Position numbers and translations under genes: made by a program. This document shows, piece by piece, positions 26,501 through 41,500 of a stretch of 64,000 nucleotides of DNA. Position 1 is the first letter of the stretch; every line of letters starts with the position of its first letter. Origin of the DNA: Hymenolepis diminuta (Eukaryota > Platyhelminthes > Cestoda > Cyclophyllidea > Hymenolepididae); the NCBI GenBank assembly GCA_900708905.1, contig CAADRB010000026.1, positions 1,171,019 to 1,235,018 of the forward strand, in the 5' to 3' direction. The notes below the pieces were generated by a model. The model ran no database searches and was not told where the DNA came from. It worked only from the letters and a program-made list of their open reading frames with translations.

Positions 26501-29500
26501 ATCTTGAAGTACATTTATAATTAATTGATGCACTGGAACATCATCAAAGAAGAGACTAAAATCCAGATCTTCCAATGATTTTACGACTTCTATTCATCAC
26601 AATCACGTCTTAACCTGGTGGTGAATCACTTATCACCGCGAATCTGTGTACAGTCACGCAATAGTGGCTTGAAAGGATTAATTTTGGAAAGGGGTTATTT
26701 GAAGATTGGGCATGTAGGAATGACTGTGTGAGTGCCGAAATAGAGAGGTGATGATTTAACGAACATGTACGAGTGTTAGAGAGTAATGTGGTTTATCGGC
26801 TCATAATCTTCGCTGATTCACTCCCGAAAGAAACATTCCGCGTTTAAGCAAGAATGATGAATCTCACGAACGATGATGCAGCAAAGTGTACGGAAAGAAT
26901 TTAAATAATTTTGGAGCGGCGTTTATGCATCAATGGTGTAATGGTCGACACGCAAGTTTTCAAGAAGAGATTAATGCACACCGATGTACTTCCATTGGTG
27001 TGGATGGCCAACCACAATGACTAATTTTGATCTGTAGGAGACGCGACAGATTCTAAAATGCCCTCTGCCCAAATTGAAATTCCCCTCAACGTTATGGAGA
27101 TATTTTAGGCTGTCCCTTTCAGGAATGGACGAAAATGAATCATTCCCTCTTCTCGAGACTCATCCTTAAGAATCAGGAATCATTAAAAGTTTTAGGGAAA
27201 CTTTTACAAATCGAAAAACTATGGACCGTTTATAGAACGTATATAAATCATTAATGGGCATTTGGGTTAACATTATGATATCAGTGAGAAAGGTAATAGC
27301 ATGAAATCAATCTGTCTATACCGAGGGGAGCACTTCCTATCATACTGAGAACCTGACATTTATGTATACGAATTTATGACTTATGGCTTACTTATGACTG
27401 AACAAGAACGACAATGATTTAAAAGGTTAGAATGGTTATTTAACTGCATTTTTACTAGATTAAAAATATTGGAATGCTTTAAATGAAATTTCAACNNNNN
27501 NNNNNNNNNNNNNNNNNNNNNNNNNNNNNNNNNNNNNNNNNNNNNCGACAAATTATGGATTTGGAGTGCTGGGATATTATTTTATCACTCAAAGGTAATA
27601 GGTAGAGGGAAATGAAATGCACTGAAAAGTAGAAAGATAACAGAGTAGCATGAAGTAGCAAACCCTAAGAAAAGTGAATATTCGGATTTCACCCCTCTGG
27701 GTGAAAAACATTTAATTTGACCTGCTCTTAATATGTCATCTGTGTTAAGTAGAATGCTGATAAAAAAGGGTTTTGCTTAATATTAACTCCACCTTAAATT
27801 GTGCAATGCAATGTCAAATTAGCATCGTTGAATTTCTACCTCTAGAATGGTAAATGATGGCTGCTGTTTACGACAAAATCAATCAAACACAAGGTCAATA
27901 TGAACGCTGATTTCTTCGTCCCATTTTGACACCGCCTACCTTACCCATAGCATTAAAAAAGGCATGGGATTCATAGATCGGGCAAACGTAAGAACCTAGT
28001 AGGAGATAGTAAAACATCGGCTATCTGTCTATCACTAAACTTTAGAGAATTTAGTGTGATACTAGTGTCACCAGAAAACAATGTACCATTTCCCAATACG
28101 GATAGGCACTACTACTTCAAGGTGAATAACGAGATAATGCAATAGAAAGAATGCCAGATAAGAATGGAGAGAGGAGCGGAGTTGGTGGTCAAGCAAAAGC
28201 ATCATTGGATGGGCATGTAATAAGGATATGAGGGGTAAAATAACTACCACAATACATCAAAACGGGAAGTATTCATGACAACAGTAACTATTTTCCAATG
28301 AAATCACTTATACCATAAATAGATCCAACATTTGCAAACTTAAACATTGATGATGCCAACCTTTTCTCAGCCGAACAGTTTTAGTTTCCTGAGTAGAGGA
28401 ATTTGAGCCTTTTGATTCCTGTCTCTGTCGAGGCGGCAGAACAGGAACATTCTTGGCCGAAGCCGCGGCATCTTCTGCCTGTTGCAATTGCTGTCTCTGT
28501 TGCTGTGACAACCCAGTATGAGGAGAACGACGTGGGGGTGGGGGAGGACCGGGTTTGGAAACTATGGTCTCTTTTCCCTTGCCCGAGTTATCGGCCACTA
28601 CAACCAGACCACAACTCGGCTTCTCACACTCCTCTGACCTGCCGGGACCGCCAACTTCTCGTGTCGGCAGCGGTGGACTTGTTCTGCGACATCTCTCACT
28701 CGTTGATGGAATTGGACAGTGGGTGATTTTGCCCGTGTATGGGAGAACCTGCAGGGTAAGTTCGGGATTCTTTAGGGCCTCTTGAAAGATCTCTCTTCCT
28801 CTGAAATTGAAAAAGGTGCATGTTTAGGCAGTTAATTTGAATACTCAAGAGCTTTTACTATCCGAATTTGCATTATACGATCCTTCACTTCCAGGGGAAA
28901 TAGCATACAATCCTAGTAGATGTACTTTATGAAATTAAGTTGAAAATTAGCTACAATCGCTTGAGGGAAGTTCAAAGAATGTGCTAGCACGTAGGCAAAA
29001 ATACGAAAGTTTGATGAACTGAAAAACTGACATAATTGAGAGAGTGATAAATAAGAGTTGTTTGTATAATTCATTAGCAAGAACACTCCATGCGCGGTGT
29101 GTTAAGGAATCTAAAGGTCATTGTAAGAACAACTTAGACTTCTGAAGACTGTGATCTTGTCCACCTTGAAATAATAACAACAATTTTTTCAACACAAAGA
29201 AGAAAAGTGTTCCCAAGTATTCTTTCACAGTGTGGTGATATTTTCCAATGCTAATACCATTAGTCATTAGTAAATATCAAACAAAAATACTGATTTAATG
29301 AACATACCGTCATTCATTGAAAAAACCTCCTGACCTGCTTTAACAAGAATTTATTTTATTGACAACTATGGAAGTGGGGTATATCTTTTAAAACTGTAAA
29401 TGTTAGCTCACAGCGGCTAAACACTCTCCAAAAATTAATTATTCTTTAAGTTCACGCAGTTTCAGAGGTTAGTCTTCTTTTAGCATCACAGCTGGATCGT

Positions 29501-32500
29501 GAAATACGTGACCATGAAGAAACGAAAGAATTCAAATCAACCTTTATGAAGATCAGTATTTGTTTAACATTAAACTATTCTCCAATCGAAATGAACTCCC
29601 CACCTATCCCGAGGATGTTAAGGATAAGGAGGCGCAAACCGGAATTCAAGTTCCAGAGCTATCCACGTTTTACAAGAAAGACATATTTTACCTTCCCTTC
29701 TATAATTGTAATTGTAATATTCAAAGCTTTACACCTTTATGTCCAAATCGTATTTGTAATACGAACATTCACTGATCATTTTTGATCATATGTACTTAAT
29801 ATGGAATTTTTAATTCGAACATGACAAAAATTTTATGAATGAGTTTTTAATATTCATGCAACATATTCTCTTTTGGAGTAATTGATATCCTTCATCAATT
29901 ATAATGATTCCAAATCGTCGAACTTTGCGGATTCACATGTCTTATGCATAGTGCTTTTAAAGCGGTGCACACTACACTAGCTTTTATTAAAAATTGATAT
30001 GTATAAATGAGAAAGCTCTAAGATCAAAGTGTGCCAGAAGAAGTGATCAGATTTTTATAATCTTCCACCAATCGCATATCTGAAAGAACACGTTGTATTT
30101 TGTTCAAATTTAACATGTGGTCTGGATATAATAGGAGCAATGCAATAAAAGACCTTACAAGAGAACTTAATTTATTTCAAATGGGAGATAAACACTTTAG
30201 CGCTTCTAGATTTTTCGCCTACTTTTTAAAACCTTTTAATTAGAAAACTTGAAATTAATGACTAAATTGCACAGTTTAATAAGCCATTGAACTGAAATTT
30301 ATGATTCTTAGAGTTGGAGAAGAAAAATTACTTTAATGCCAGGAACGGAGTATATCAAATGATTTACGCAAGTTAAACAAATCTGAGAACATTTATTTTG
30401 TGATTGTTTTTCCTGGGAGGTAAGCATTTTCTAACACTAACCTCGGGTACAGTAATTTTATTATGCAGCCTATCTAGTGAGAAATTCACATTTGCGAGGT
30501 CACTGATCGCGGGCTCAATCCCGATAACTTCAAATCCGCTGAGCGGATTGGTGGCAGAGCTCAAGTCTCTCACCAGGAAGGCTCTATGATGTCACTCTCT
30601 ACCCAAGATGAGCGTTGGAAAACTCTTTCCTAAACGGGCTTGGGAATTAAAAACCGCCTCGTCAACAGCGAGAAAATTGATTATTATGAAGAGCTAATAA
30701 TCTGTGAACCGTGATTTGAACCTTAGTGAAATTAAATATAAAGTACACCTGAAGTAACCTCGAAACCAACGTTCAGTTGACCCCAAAATCATAGAAACGC
30801 CAAAGAGGAGGCAGCTTTAACCCACATCATTGCTGATCAGGTCTTAATAAGTCTTGATAAGTACAAGTAGTGTTAAATTTCGCCCTTAGTACAGCTTGAA
30901 ATGATGCATATATGCAGAATATATGAATGCAAAAACGGTCGAAAAGGCAACGATATCCTTGACACGGATTTTCTTACTGCATTTAATAAAACGCTAATTA
31001 CTTTCGCAGAAGTACGTGCGACAATATTTCAGAAATGAAAACAAATGTTAGAACAAATTTGTCATAGGATACAAAATAGTCTCACAGAACAGACTTTCAT
31101 CTTATTATATATTGAGAGGGACGTAGAACGAAATCTATGTATCGAATCGGCAATTTCGGTCTGGTTTACTTATAAAACGAATATCATTATAACTAACAAT
31201 GTTGAATTCAGAGTAGAAAGATAACAGCAATAGTAATATTGTGAAAGGCAGATTATAAGGGTGTATACTACAAATTCCTGTCTCAATGAAAAATATGATA
31301 GGTTCTCTTCATAAACAGCAGCCCCGGATTATTATACGTTGATAGGTATTTCGACAGAATGCTAACTCTTTCCCTCTCACCCATATCTCCTTTTGAGAAA
31401 AGAGGAACTGTTACAAAATGCGTTAACATTACATCTACTACACACGTCATGCAATGTTGATTTCCACTTTGAATTACTAAATTTTGTACCACTGAGAAAG
31501 TATGCACGTGACTCGTGGTTCTCCAGATTATATTTTTCCTTCGTTTTAGGACTGCTGACAGCCACTCGCTTTTTTCTTTCTCTATCGAGGGATGTCTGCT
31601 AGAAAATGAATAGGAAAAACGGAAAAAATCTTACATACCTTTGATATTGTTAACCCTAGGCTATCACCTTAAATTTTAATAAATACGTAAAAAGTCGAAT
31701 CTAATGCAGCGTGCAATTCCTTATCAGCTATTTTAATGGACGTAGCACGTGTGAAAGTAGCTTTCATTGAATCACCCACATAATTCACTTCCCCAAATTC
31801 CACAAGCTTTCAGTAATGCGTGATTACATACACAACCAGCCATACACCCAAACAACAAGCCTGAAATAAGCCGAGAAAACAATAGGGAAGGTCTTTAGGG
31901 TGGGAGACGGAATAAGACGATACTGAAACGCGGTGCGTACATGCCACTGTTTGCGCATGCTTATTGGCCAGTCATCAAGGTCGTATAGGAGCGTGCGTTC
32001 ATGTGTGGAGGCACGCAATGTCTATTCTTGGCTGTTGCTCGCGTAAACGAAACAGTAGCAGGCTAAACACAGCACAGGCCTGACTGTCCAAAACCGAGAA
32101 GACATAAAGCTCTCTTTCTCCCTCTCCCACTCTCTTCCCACTTTTGCCTAATACACAACCCCTACTGCGTAACCTTGCCTAAACACGCTTACCTGCTAAC
32201 TCTAACCAAGCTAGCAAAAGTTCTCTAAAACAGCTTACTATTATAGGGCTTTTACTATAACTTGGTAACTAGACAGTCTTAACAAATATCGGAAATGAAT
32301 ATGTAGTTAGCATTTATAAAGTGGTGCCTTCATACAGGATTGTAAAGTTAGTAAAATCTATTTTTGAAGCTAGTTTAATGGTAAAGAAACACGCAACCAA
32401 AATAAATTTCTCCAGGAAAAGTAAAAAAGTTAAAGATTTTAATCAAATTAACTTGATTCTTACAGAAAAAACATAAATAACTGTGGTCTATTTTTAGAAC

Positions 32501-35500
32501 AGGGAGGTGAAACTACTAACGCGGGATTTATGTGGGCAGAGAAGAGGAAATAGAAAACAAAGTTAGGGACGCAGGAAGAAAAAAATTATGAATACAAGTT
32601 TTTTAAAATGAAATTTTTTTTGTATAAAATAAAACATCTCGATTTGAGCCATATAATTGTCCTTGGTTATCAAAAGAAAGAAAATAGCCATACAATTTAG
32701 TCAGTTGATCAATGAACACTAAACGTCCAGGCCATGACTAAAGGATCAAGCCCTAACATCTGCATCATTAAAATTCAAATAAATAAGGCCTCTTTGAATG
32801 TCCTGGTTTTATTCTGTACTTTCACCCGAATTTCCCTCTTAATCTTATCTGACTTTTAAACAGTTCCTCATGTTTATATTCTTTTGCGCGATTAAAAGAC
32901 TGTAAAACGCTCGCTTGCAATTATTTGAATTTGGAAGAATGACGAATTGTGGATCACTAAGACATCATTTTAACAAACTATGATAAAATAATTATCCAGT
33001 GTATCTACGTCTAAACTTAACAGAACAACAAAATGATACAAATCCTAGGAAAATGAAGAGAAGGGATCTATTGCTCACTTGTCAAACGGTACACAAATGA
33101 GAGAGGTACCGTTAATACTCAAGATTCGATCACCGACTGACAGGATTCCTTCTCGAGCAACTCTCCCATTTGGCATAATGGCGTGAACTTCAAGTCCGGC
33201 CTCACTGAAAGGGAAATGAGAAGTAGTGTAGTGAGTTTATGCTTAAAAAAGCGTAACTTAACTTGCTAGAAAGCTTCCCTAAGTGCTGTTTAGCGGTTTA
33301 TTCCAAAATATCCATTTTTTAGCTGTCAAATAATGTAGGGTGCATAATAACAGCGTTACCAATAGGTTTCAATAACAATATTCTGTCATTTTATTTGGGT
33401 AGGAAAACAACGAAATTTATCAAAATTCAGTAGTAACGAATGTGGTCCATTAACACTTTTAATGATGGAAAATAAGGAAAAGCCAATAAATCAAGAACTG
33501 AATGAATGTACTAACAAATATTTTTGTATTGAGGTTATTATAAACCATCTTTCAAATGTTTTCGTTTTTATTAGCTAATAAGAGTGCAGAAATTATTTAT
33601 AATTTATGATTTCTATGTGAACTGCTTTCAAACCGCGTATTCAAATTTGGGGATACAAAACGATAATGACTTTCACCAGTGATGTCAACTGTTCGTCAAT
33701 TTTGAAGACTCTTAAATCAATAGATTTAAAAGTTCTAAATCATATCTTGCTTTCTGATATTCGTTTACAAGGTGTTTATTTATTTTAGATTCATGCCTTT
33801 CTTTCTTTCAGTGATGTTTACTTGTTCCCAAAAACACCACATTTCGATTAATTTTAAAGCCGATTCAATCCCAAACGTAATGAATAAACATCAAATCTGC
33901 CTAATTGTTTGGAAATTGATGTGTTTTACAGCATTGCTGCTATTAATTACACCAAGTGCCCTGTTTAAATATTAAATAATTACACGCATAAATTCCACAA
34001 ATAATAATTACGCACATTGACGCACAAACTGCATCAATTCGATATACTTAGGTGGGGAAAAAAAAAACAAAAAATACGCGTATTTTTAGATATTTTGACC
34101 TTTCGAACCAGGGATAAGATATAACGTAAAGAAATTTCGACGGAAAAAGAATAGTTTACTTAAGTTCACTTCCCAGGCACGTTTTCTTGAAGTGCATCTC
34201 GAGTAACAAAGTGGGATCCTAAGGACGCTCTTATGAGAACCTTCCCTAGCCTACTTAGGAAAGCGAAAATGGAATACATCCTGAAATCACGCTCATTATA
34301 AGCTCGCTTTCTCATAACCCTCTCTTTAACGGAGTTAACCAATACAGTTGACTATCCATGTTACCGAATGTGCATCGATGAGCACTGACCTCATGAAAAC
34401 CGACCGTGTACATTGATTATCGCAGCACTAGCGTGCATTCTGTCACTTCTGTTTGACAGTTGGCATGTCAATATCCATTGAAGCCGTGACCTATAACTTG
34501 ATTTACGCAATAGACTTCTGTTACATCACATAATGCCTAATATAAAATTGGTGAACAAAATTCTAACCAAAAGACATCCTAAAATTACAGAAATCAGGTA
34601 TTTACTTAATGTAAATAACATGTAACTCACCATTTGCCACTGGAATTTGAATTAAGAGGAATTTCTCCAACAAACGGAATAATCTCCGTCGGTTCTGTGA
34701 AAATGGGTTTAATCTGAATACCCAAATTCTCTCCAGGGTTATTGTTTGTCAGTCGGATGTTCACAGGTTCCGATTCATAACCAGAAAGGAAGAAACCCCT
34801 TCTCAAGTCTTCAGACGCTTCTCGAACATTTAGTCGAATGACCCGACTCACTAAGTCATGTTGACTAGCAGAGATAGTCTCGTCTTCTCCACCGCCTAAT
34901 GTTTGAGCAAGAGAACTTGTACCAGACATTACACTTGAAGGAGTTGCAAATGGTGAAATGATACAACCTTCCGCTGCAGTAGCAGCTTGGGTTGATTCCA
35001 GCCATTGTAAGACTGCAGGAGTAGTCAATCCCCGATGTGAACTTCGAGGTGGTGGCTGGGGCTCGTCAGGTAATACGGATTGTGTGGAAATTACATTGGG
35101 TTGCGGAGGACTTTTTGCTGCTACTTCTGCATCCTGCCCATCTCCCCTGAAATTAAATAGTATGTCCATGTGGATGATAACCAATTATTATTGAAATATC
35201 ACATACATTTAACTTGGAAAGACTCCACTGAAATGGGATCAAAATTGCCGAAGGGGAAGGGAATATCAGCAATAAAATAGGAATTTGCGGCCAGTTTAGA
35301 CTGCAATAAACTTGAGGTCACAATAATTAAGACTGCGGGAGGAAAACCTTGGTAGAATTCCGAAAGTGCGAACGTAAATTAATATTGTGTGAGATGATAC
35401 GAGTTTTAAGACAAATAGCTGAGCCATGATAACTGTTTTAGTAGATAAGCAAAAGTCCTAGTCAGGAATCATAGTCTTGACCCAAGTCTATATTCTCATA

Positions 35501-38500
35501 GTTAGCGGGATGGGAATAGGGATATTTTACTGATGATGAGATGGGGATAATGTCTCATGTTCGACCTCATTTAGACCGCCACTACCCATCGATGTTGATT
35601 CCTTTAGGGCTTTGGACTTCGCGAAACGTTAACAGAACGATCAAACTCTTTTATTAATGAATGACAATAGAGTGGTAAATGTAATTAAACAAGCAATTCT
35701 GGGTTCACAGAACAGCTCCCAAATTTCGTCGGGAATTATTATTTAGGGTGATCCATGTTAAACGCGTTTGAATTTCATTCATCTGATAGTTAAGTTAACT
35801 TGTTTCCTTCTACTCTCTTCCACTCAAAAATGAAAAAAAGAATTCAATGTTTGAGATGCTCGAGAAAGATTATTTAAAAAGTCAAGCTGATCCAATGATT
35901 AGGACACTAAACTTAAAAATAGAAAAGTAATTTATTGAAATATATCCTCCTACTTCCTTAAAGAGGTCTATAAATGGGAAAAAATAGTCATGTTTTCTAT
36001 AATAAATAAAAAACAGAAAAGATTGAGACAATTTCTCAAATCAAACCATGGAGGACAAATCTTATTTTTTAGTACGGTGAAATACTATGGAAACTTGTTC
36101 CGGTTTCAATGTCAAACTCTCGCTGGTATCCTTAAGATCTGATCAACACTGGACCCGACACTGTTAACTTGCTGAGTCAGCTTGACCTGACCTATATTTA
36201 ATGTTAATCTTAATGTACCTGTTCTCTAACTTGCAGATGTTGCCTCCGATTTCTGATCGTTCAGCCGAGTATGTTCGGTTACCGAAATTAACGGATAATT
36301 TGAATGACTTAACAAAGTATATAAGTGGGCGCTCTCTAGCTGACCGACAAAACACTGATGCATCTCTATGCGCCACTTCCTGAGCTAGTCCAGACGTCAT
36401 TGCCTTCAATACGCCACTGCCTACTGCTTCATCAATTACCAACCTTGATCCAACTGTATCCGACTCCCTTCTTACTGTTACCACAGTCTACTAATAGCTA
36501 GTCTCCAACAAACTTTCTGTATCTATGTATTGGCGTGATTAAAGGCTTTGAAACAATTTAGTTTCTGCTAAGGAAAATAAACAACTTGGAAGATAATGAA
36601 GAAGGCTTACTTAAGGCGATAATCCAGTCTTAGCATGGGATAATCCTCTTCTGCCTCAGCTTCCAATTCCTCTTCATTTTGATCAGATTGAAATGCATTT
36701 GCAGCAGTCGGAGCCTTGGAATTTGATCCTATCGGGGGTTGATTTTGGTATGAATTAGCTGTCGAAATTTTACTGCCACTATCACGACTCAATTCTGTTG
36801 GAATAGATCTGTCTCTAGGGAGACTATCATTGTGTGGATTATCAGTGAAAACAGTTTGATGCTGATGTGGTCGGTGGGATGGTCGGTCGGTTAATACTTG
36901 ACAGTTTGGATTACCTAATAGCGAAGCACATACATTCATTTGCTGGTCACCTCTATTATGTTAAATACATCTTAGCTGCAAGTAAGCGCCTGTTCTTAGC
37001 TTATTACAGACAAATTCATTGAGGTGGCGCGACCAACCACTCAGTTTAACCGACTGGTCATTTAGATCTGTGCATCACAGATATGAGCTCACCCAGAAGT
37101 CAAATCGTGAAATTTGAACTTTGGAACATTAAAGCATGACGTACTGAAATAAAACCATTGCAATAAAAAGCGCACAACGCGATGAATGTAGAATTCAAGT
37201 ATCAAGAATTTAGTCATATTCAACTTTAAGTTTGTTTGATAAAAGGTTATTTCCAAACTTATGCTTTTTGAGAAATTATTATTCCACCTCAGTTGACATT
37301 TATAGAAATGTGGCTTTTTTTATTTTAAGTCACAGCAAAATGCCTCTGCACATTTTTAATCAGTTTATCTAAGGCACACACCTCGAGACGGGCAATTCTT
37401 TTGAGGAGATACTGCAAAGGAAATTAGCGGTTCCAAATTCTTTGATGTCTAAAATAATTAAAACAAAAAGAATTAAATTAACAAACCAAATAAGATAACT
37501 GCATCAAAATGTCCAACTCGAAGTTATTACTTAGTTTGTTACTAGTCTTGTCCTTTTCTGCCCAATTATATTATTTTAAACATATTCTAATTTAAAATAT
37601 ACTATATTTCATTTTAAAATTAGGGAAAACCATACCTTAGAACCGGGAAAAAGTAAAAAGTTGGGCAAGCCCGCTAAAAGAATATTTTATTTTTCTTTTT
37701 ACTGAAAATTATCTGTTTTAAATTTAATTAAGACTCACTTGAGCAGCAGAAAAGGGGGATCTGGTAGGTGTACTGGAGAAATTTGATTCTTTAGGAAGTG
37801 AGGATGGCTGTTGTACAACTCTCCTAACTGTGGAGAGGCCTTCATCACTGAAATTACCACCTTCACCATCAGTTGTATTAGTTGTTGTAGATCGTTTTCC
37901 TGAACAATTGCTAGTCGTGGTCATTATTGATATCTCACCAATCCCTGGTGTGGAGAGAGACGAGACCATCGCGGGAGTTTCCAAGTTGGCTTTTCCACTG
38001 ATTGCGTCAGAAACCTCCATAAAATCGTCTTCATCTACATCGTCTTCATCGTCTCCTTCCTCACCTTCAGCAATCTCTTTCTCTTTGTCAATATAGTCGT
38101 TCTTTTCATAATCCCAGCTGCTCCGTAAATGTGCTCTCCGTCTTGAAAGAATCTCCGATAGCTTGAATAACCGCAAGGTTTTTGAATGAGTAGTAATTTA
38201 TAACAAGATTATTTAACTATAGATTTATTGAATATAATCTGTTTTAAAAGTTGTAGCTTTACGCTATAATAATGACTCGGTTTATTGGATCCAATTAGTC
38301 ATCATACGAGTAAAGGCGCCCGAGAGCAACAGACCGTGAACATTTTTATAGCCTACGGAGTCTAATCCTTAGATAATCTAATCTTAATCCTGTTAAACCA
38401 ACTTTACCAGATCTCCTGGCAAAAAATAATTCAATTTCTGTCGACCTTAACACACTCGCCCAATTTTTTTCAATGGAAAATTAATTATGAAATTTTGTTG

Positions 38501-41500
38501 TAGCTGAGTGTAATAAAAAAACGCAAAGTAACTGCAAAGAATAAATGTCATAGCAGAAAAAAAAATAACACAGTGAATGTCTCTTCCCAGCCATATTTCA
38601 TATGGATCTCAGAAATAACAGTGGAATAAAAATTTTATAATTTATAGTGTTCTGTAATAACAACTAGCATGTTAAAAATTCCAATAAAAGAGGAGACCGA
38701 CTAGGATGCCATCTCCTGAACTGCATTCTCAATTGCAACCAAATTGCCGTCAATTTCAACTTAGAATTAAATAAAGAAGAAGATCGAGATGAAGCATAAT
38801 TAACTGCGTGTGATTCCTCATTTGAAAGGCTGTTCGAATGAACCCTAATTTTTCAGAATATATTTATTTCTAAATCTAAGAAGTAAGGTTATATGCTCGA
38901 CAGTGAGATAAATATCATCTTTAACTTGAATTAGCCATTATCGCCTATAACTCAAATTCTCAGTAATCGTCTTGGCTATCTCGACCCGAGAAATCGAGAA
39001 GAACGCTGGGATAGGATGATTGATGACGTTTGGGATAAATGCGATGAGAAATTCTTCTGTATAAAGATGAATTATATGTACACTGCGAGGATAGGAACAC
39101 AACTACCTATCACAACGAAGATACATGCATTCTGATCAGTGATAACACTTTGTCTAACCTGTTATATATCGGCTTTGGATCAGACAAACTAGGTTGTGTA
39201 ATGCAAAGTCAAATTATCAATAATTGACTTAGTAAATGACATTAAAATATTCATTAAAGCATTAGTGGTGGATTACCTTTTCCATAACAGGATTGTTGGC
39301 TCCCCGTGTAGGTATACCCTCTGAATTTGGCCCATTATCAGTAGGGGATTCTGGTAGAGATTTGCGTGCTGATTGTTGATGCGACAGGGAATTCTTCTCA
39401 TAATCAAAGACGATTGGAGGAGGGAGAGGTGGAGTTACAAGATTCTGTCGACCGGCATCACCTGAATTGGAGGAAGGAAGATCACAGAAAAGTCGAGTGT
39501 GGTCTGATTTGTAACCTGAATCGGCTTTATTTTGGTCTTCAAAAATGCCTAGAAATGATAAAATGAAGGAAACCATAAACACTATGTTTTAGGCCAGCGT
39601 TTTGATAAAAAAGTCGCAATTATTTACATAACTATGACTTGAAAAATTATTACCTTTTCCGGTGGGATATCTAAAAAACACTTCCACCTAGAAATTCACA
39701 AACCCAGATAAAACTGATTTCGTTCAAAAAATTCTACAAATCTGTAGTACATTAGACGAAATCATGAATATAAAACGATGCAATTATTAAAATGAAAGGA
39801 GTTAAGGAGATGAAAGCATTCTTAAAACAAAAAATATCCTTAAATTTGTGGTAAGGGATAGCAGTAATAATATTAATTTCAAAAATATGTAAACTGAGTC
39901 TTTCAGATCCCAAATATGGTTGAAAAGATCTTAGAACGTAACAACAAACTGCCACAAAATTGGATCAGAAATAGGGGCAGATGTGGAAAAGTGGTACAGA
40001 TATCACAACATTGAACAAACAGTGACTGACTGTTGTAAAAATAATGCCATTTGCAAGAGTCAGGAAATGGGCTTTTGTTGATTTTTTGTTGCAGAAGAAG
40101 TCCAATATCTGGATCGAATTTGAAATGAAGCCGCAGTGAACAAATCGGGGCAAATTTACGCCACCTGATAAAGTAGAAAACTGCAAAATAAAATGTCATA
40201 GCTTCTTTTGTTCTCAGCCCTATTTCCAAATTATTTAGATGCTACACCTAGCTGTGCATCCAGCATCCAGTAACCATAGAAAATTTGAAAAAATTGAAGA
40301 TCGTTCCAGATATGTATATGGTAGTATAAGGGAATTTCAATATGATACCAAGCTAATATCTCAAAAGAATTTCCCCGAATCACTAATCAGTCCAACTGAT
40401 CATAAATTGGTGAATATATTAACAAGAATGCAGACTAATTTGGGAATTTTAATCTTGAAAACAAAATTTTTACGCAGCTTCAGTTGCGGTTAAGGTTTTT
40501 GGGAACGAAAATAAATTCCCAAACTCAATTTTGAAGCTTGATTTTTCATATAAATGAATGAAATTGTAATAGATGTACTTTTCCAAGAGCGAAATTTTGC
40601 ACTCTTAGAATTCATAATCCAGTTCTAATTAGCCTGATCGCAGAAGAAATAGTCCACTCCAATTGATCCAGTTTAAAAGGCCGGGTAATGGACGCCACTC
40701 TCATCTTTGCAGTTACAGAGTCACTAGTTGGGATAAGATAGAAAGCAAAACGATACTAATTTACTTGACAGAGCTACCTATTTTTATATCCTCAGGGTTT
40801 GCCAGAGACAAAAATAGATAACTGTGTGGTTTTCGTTTGAAGTCCTGTACCTAGAGTGTATCATTGGAACGGCATTACCTTCCTGAATCGTTGTGAAGTG
40901 AGGTAGGGATGTTTCCCATATCCCAACCTTATACCTAGGCCCAGCTAGTAGCCATAATGACTAGTAAATTCAAACCTGCTTTGGTATATCATATCAAAAT
41001 TACGCCTTTCTATGTCTTCTTAAACACCATTTTCTTTTATTGAGTGTCAGATTTAAAATTTTGCGATATTCTGTAACGAACTCATCACTTTGATTACAAA
41101 ACCACACCGCCCGCGAGACGAAATAAATTAATGACTCACGCAATCTGCAACAAGATGGAACGCAATTGAGAATAGGTAATCATAAAAGGTGGTGACTAAT
41201 TTCTCTGCCCTAGACCAGTAAGTTAGAGGGTGAATAAGGAGATTTTGGTAACAATTACATTACTATGGTGAAAATAATGCCAGTAGAGTATCTGAACACC
41301 TCAGAAGATGGAAGAACTAGAGATAGTGAAAAATGAAACAAACACTTCTATTGTTAGTACTCTTAGAAAGAAAAAAACAGGCAAAACAAAGTGTCGTTGG
41401 TATTCCACTTGGACAGGGGGTAGGGAGTTGAAATAAGTAAAACTAGCTGATCTGGGAAAATAAATGCATAACTTTTAGTACTTAGGATCACTAAAGGAGA

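Larger units (their letters stand above)
29691..33078 (-). other. Rest of Par-3 intron 8
   Basis: AT-rich except for two GC-richer patches listed separately (about 30430-30600 and 31860-32110). No other gene recognised. Confidence 0.5.

Noticed and set aside
35520..35575. CTGATGA followed by a TGAGA/TCTCA stem, suggestive of a hammerhead ribozyme
   Set aside because: The GAAA of the conserved core is missing after the stem, so the catalytic core cannot form.
39903..40229. 108-codon minus-strand frame in Par-3 intron 3
   Set aside because: Overlaps another open frame, and no splice sites fit the phases of exons 3 and 4, which already join directly.
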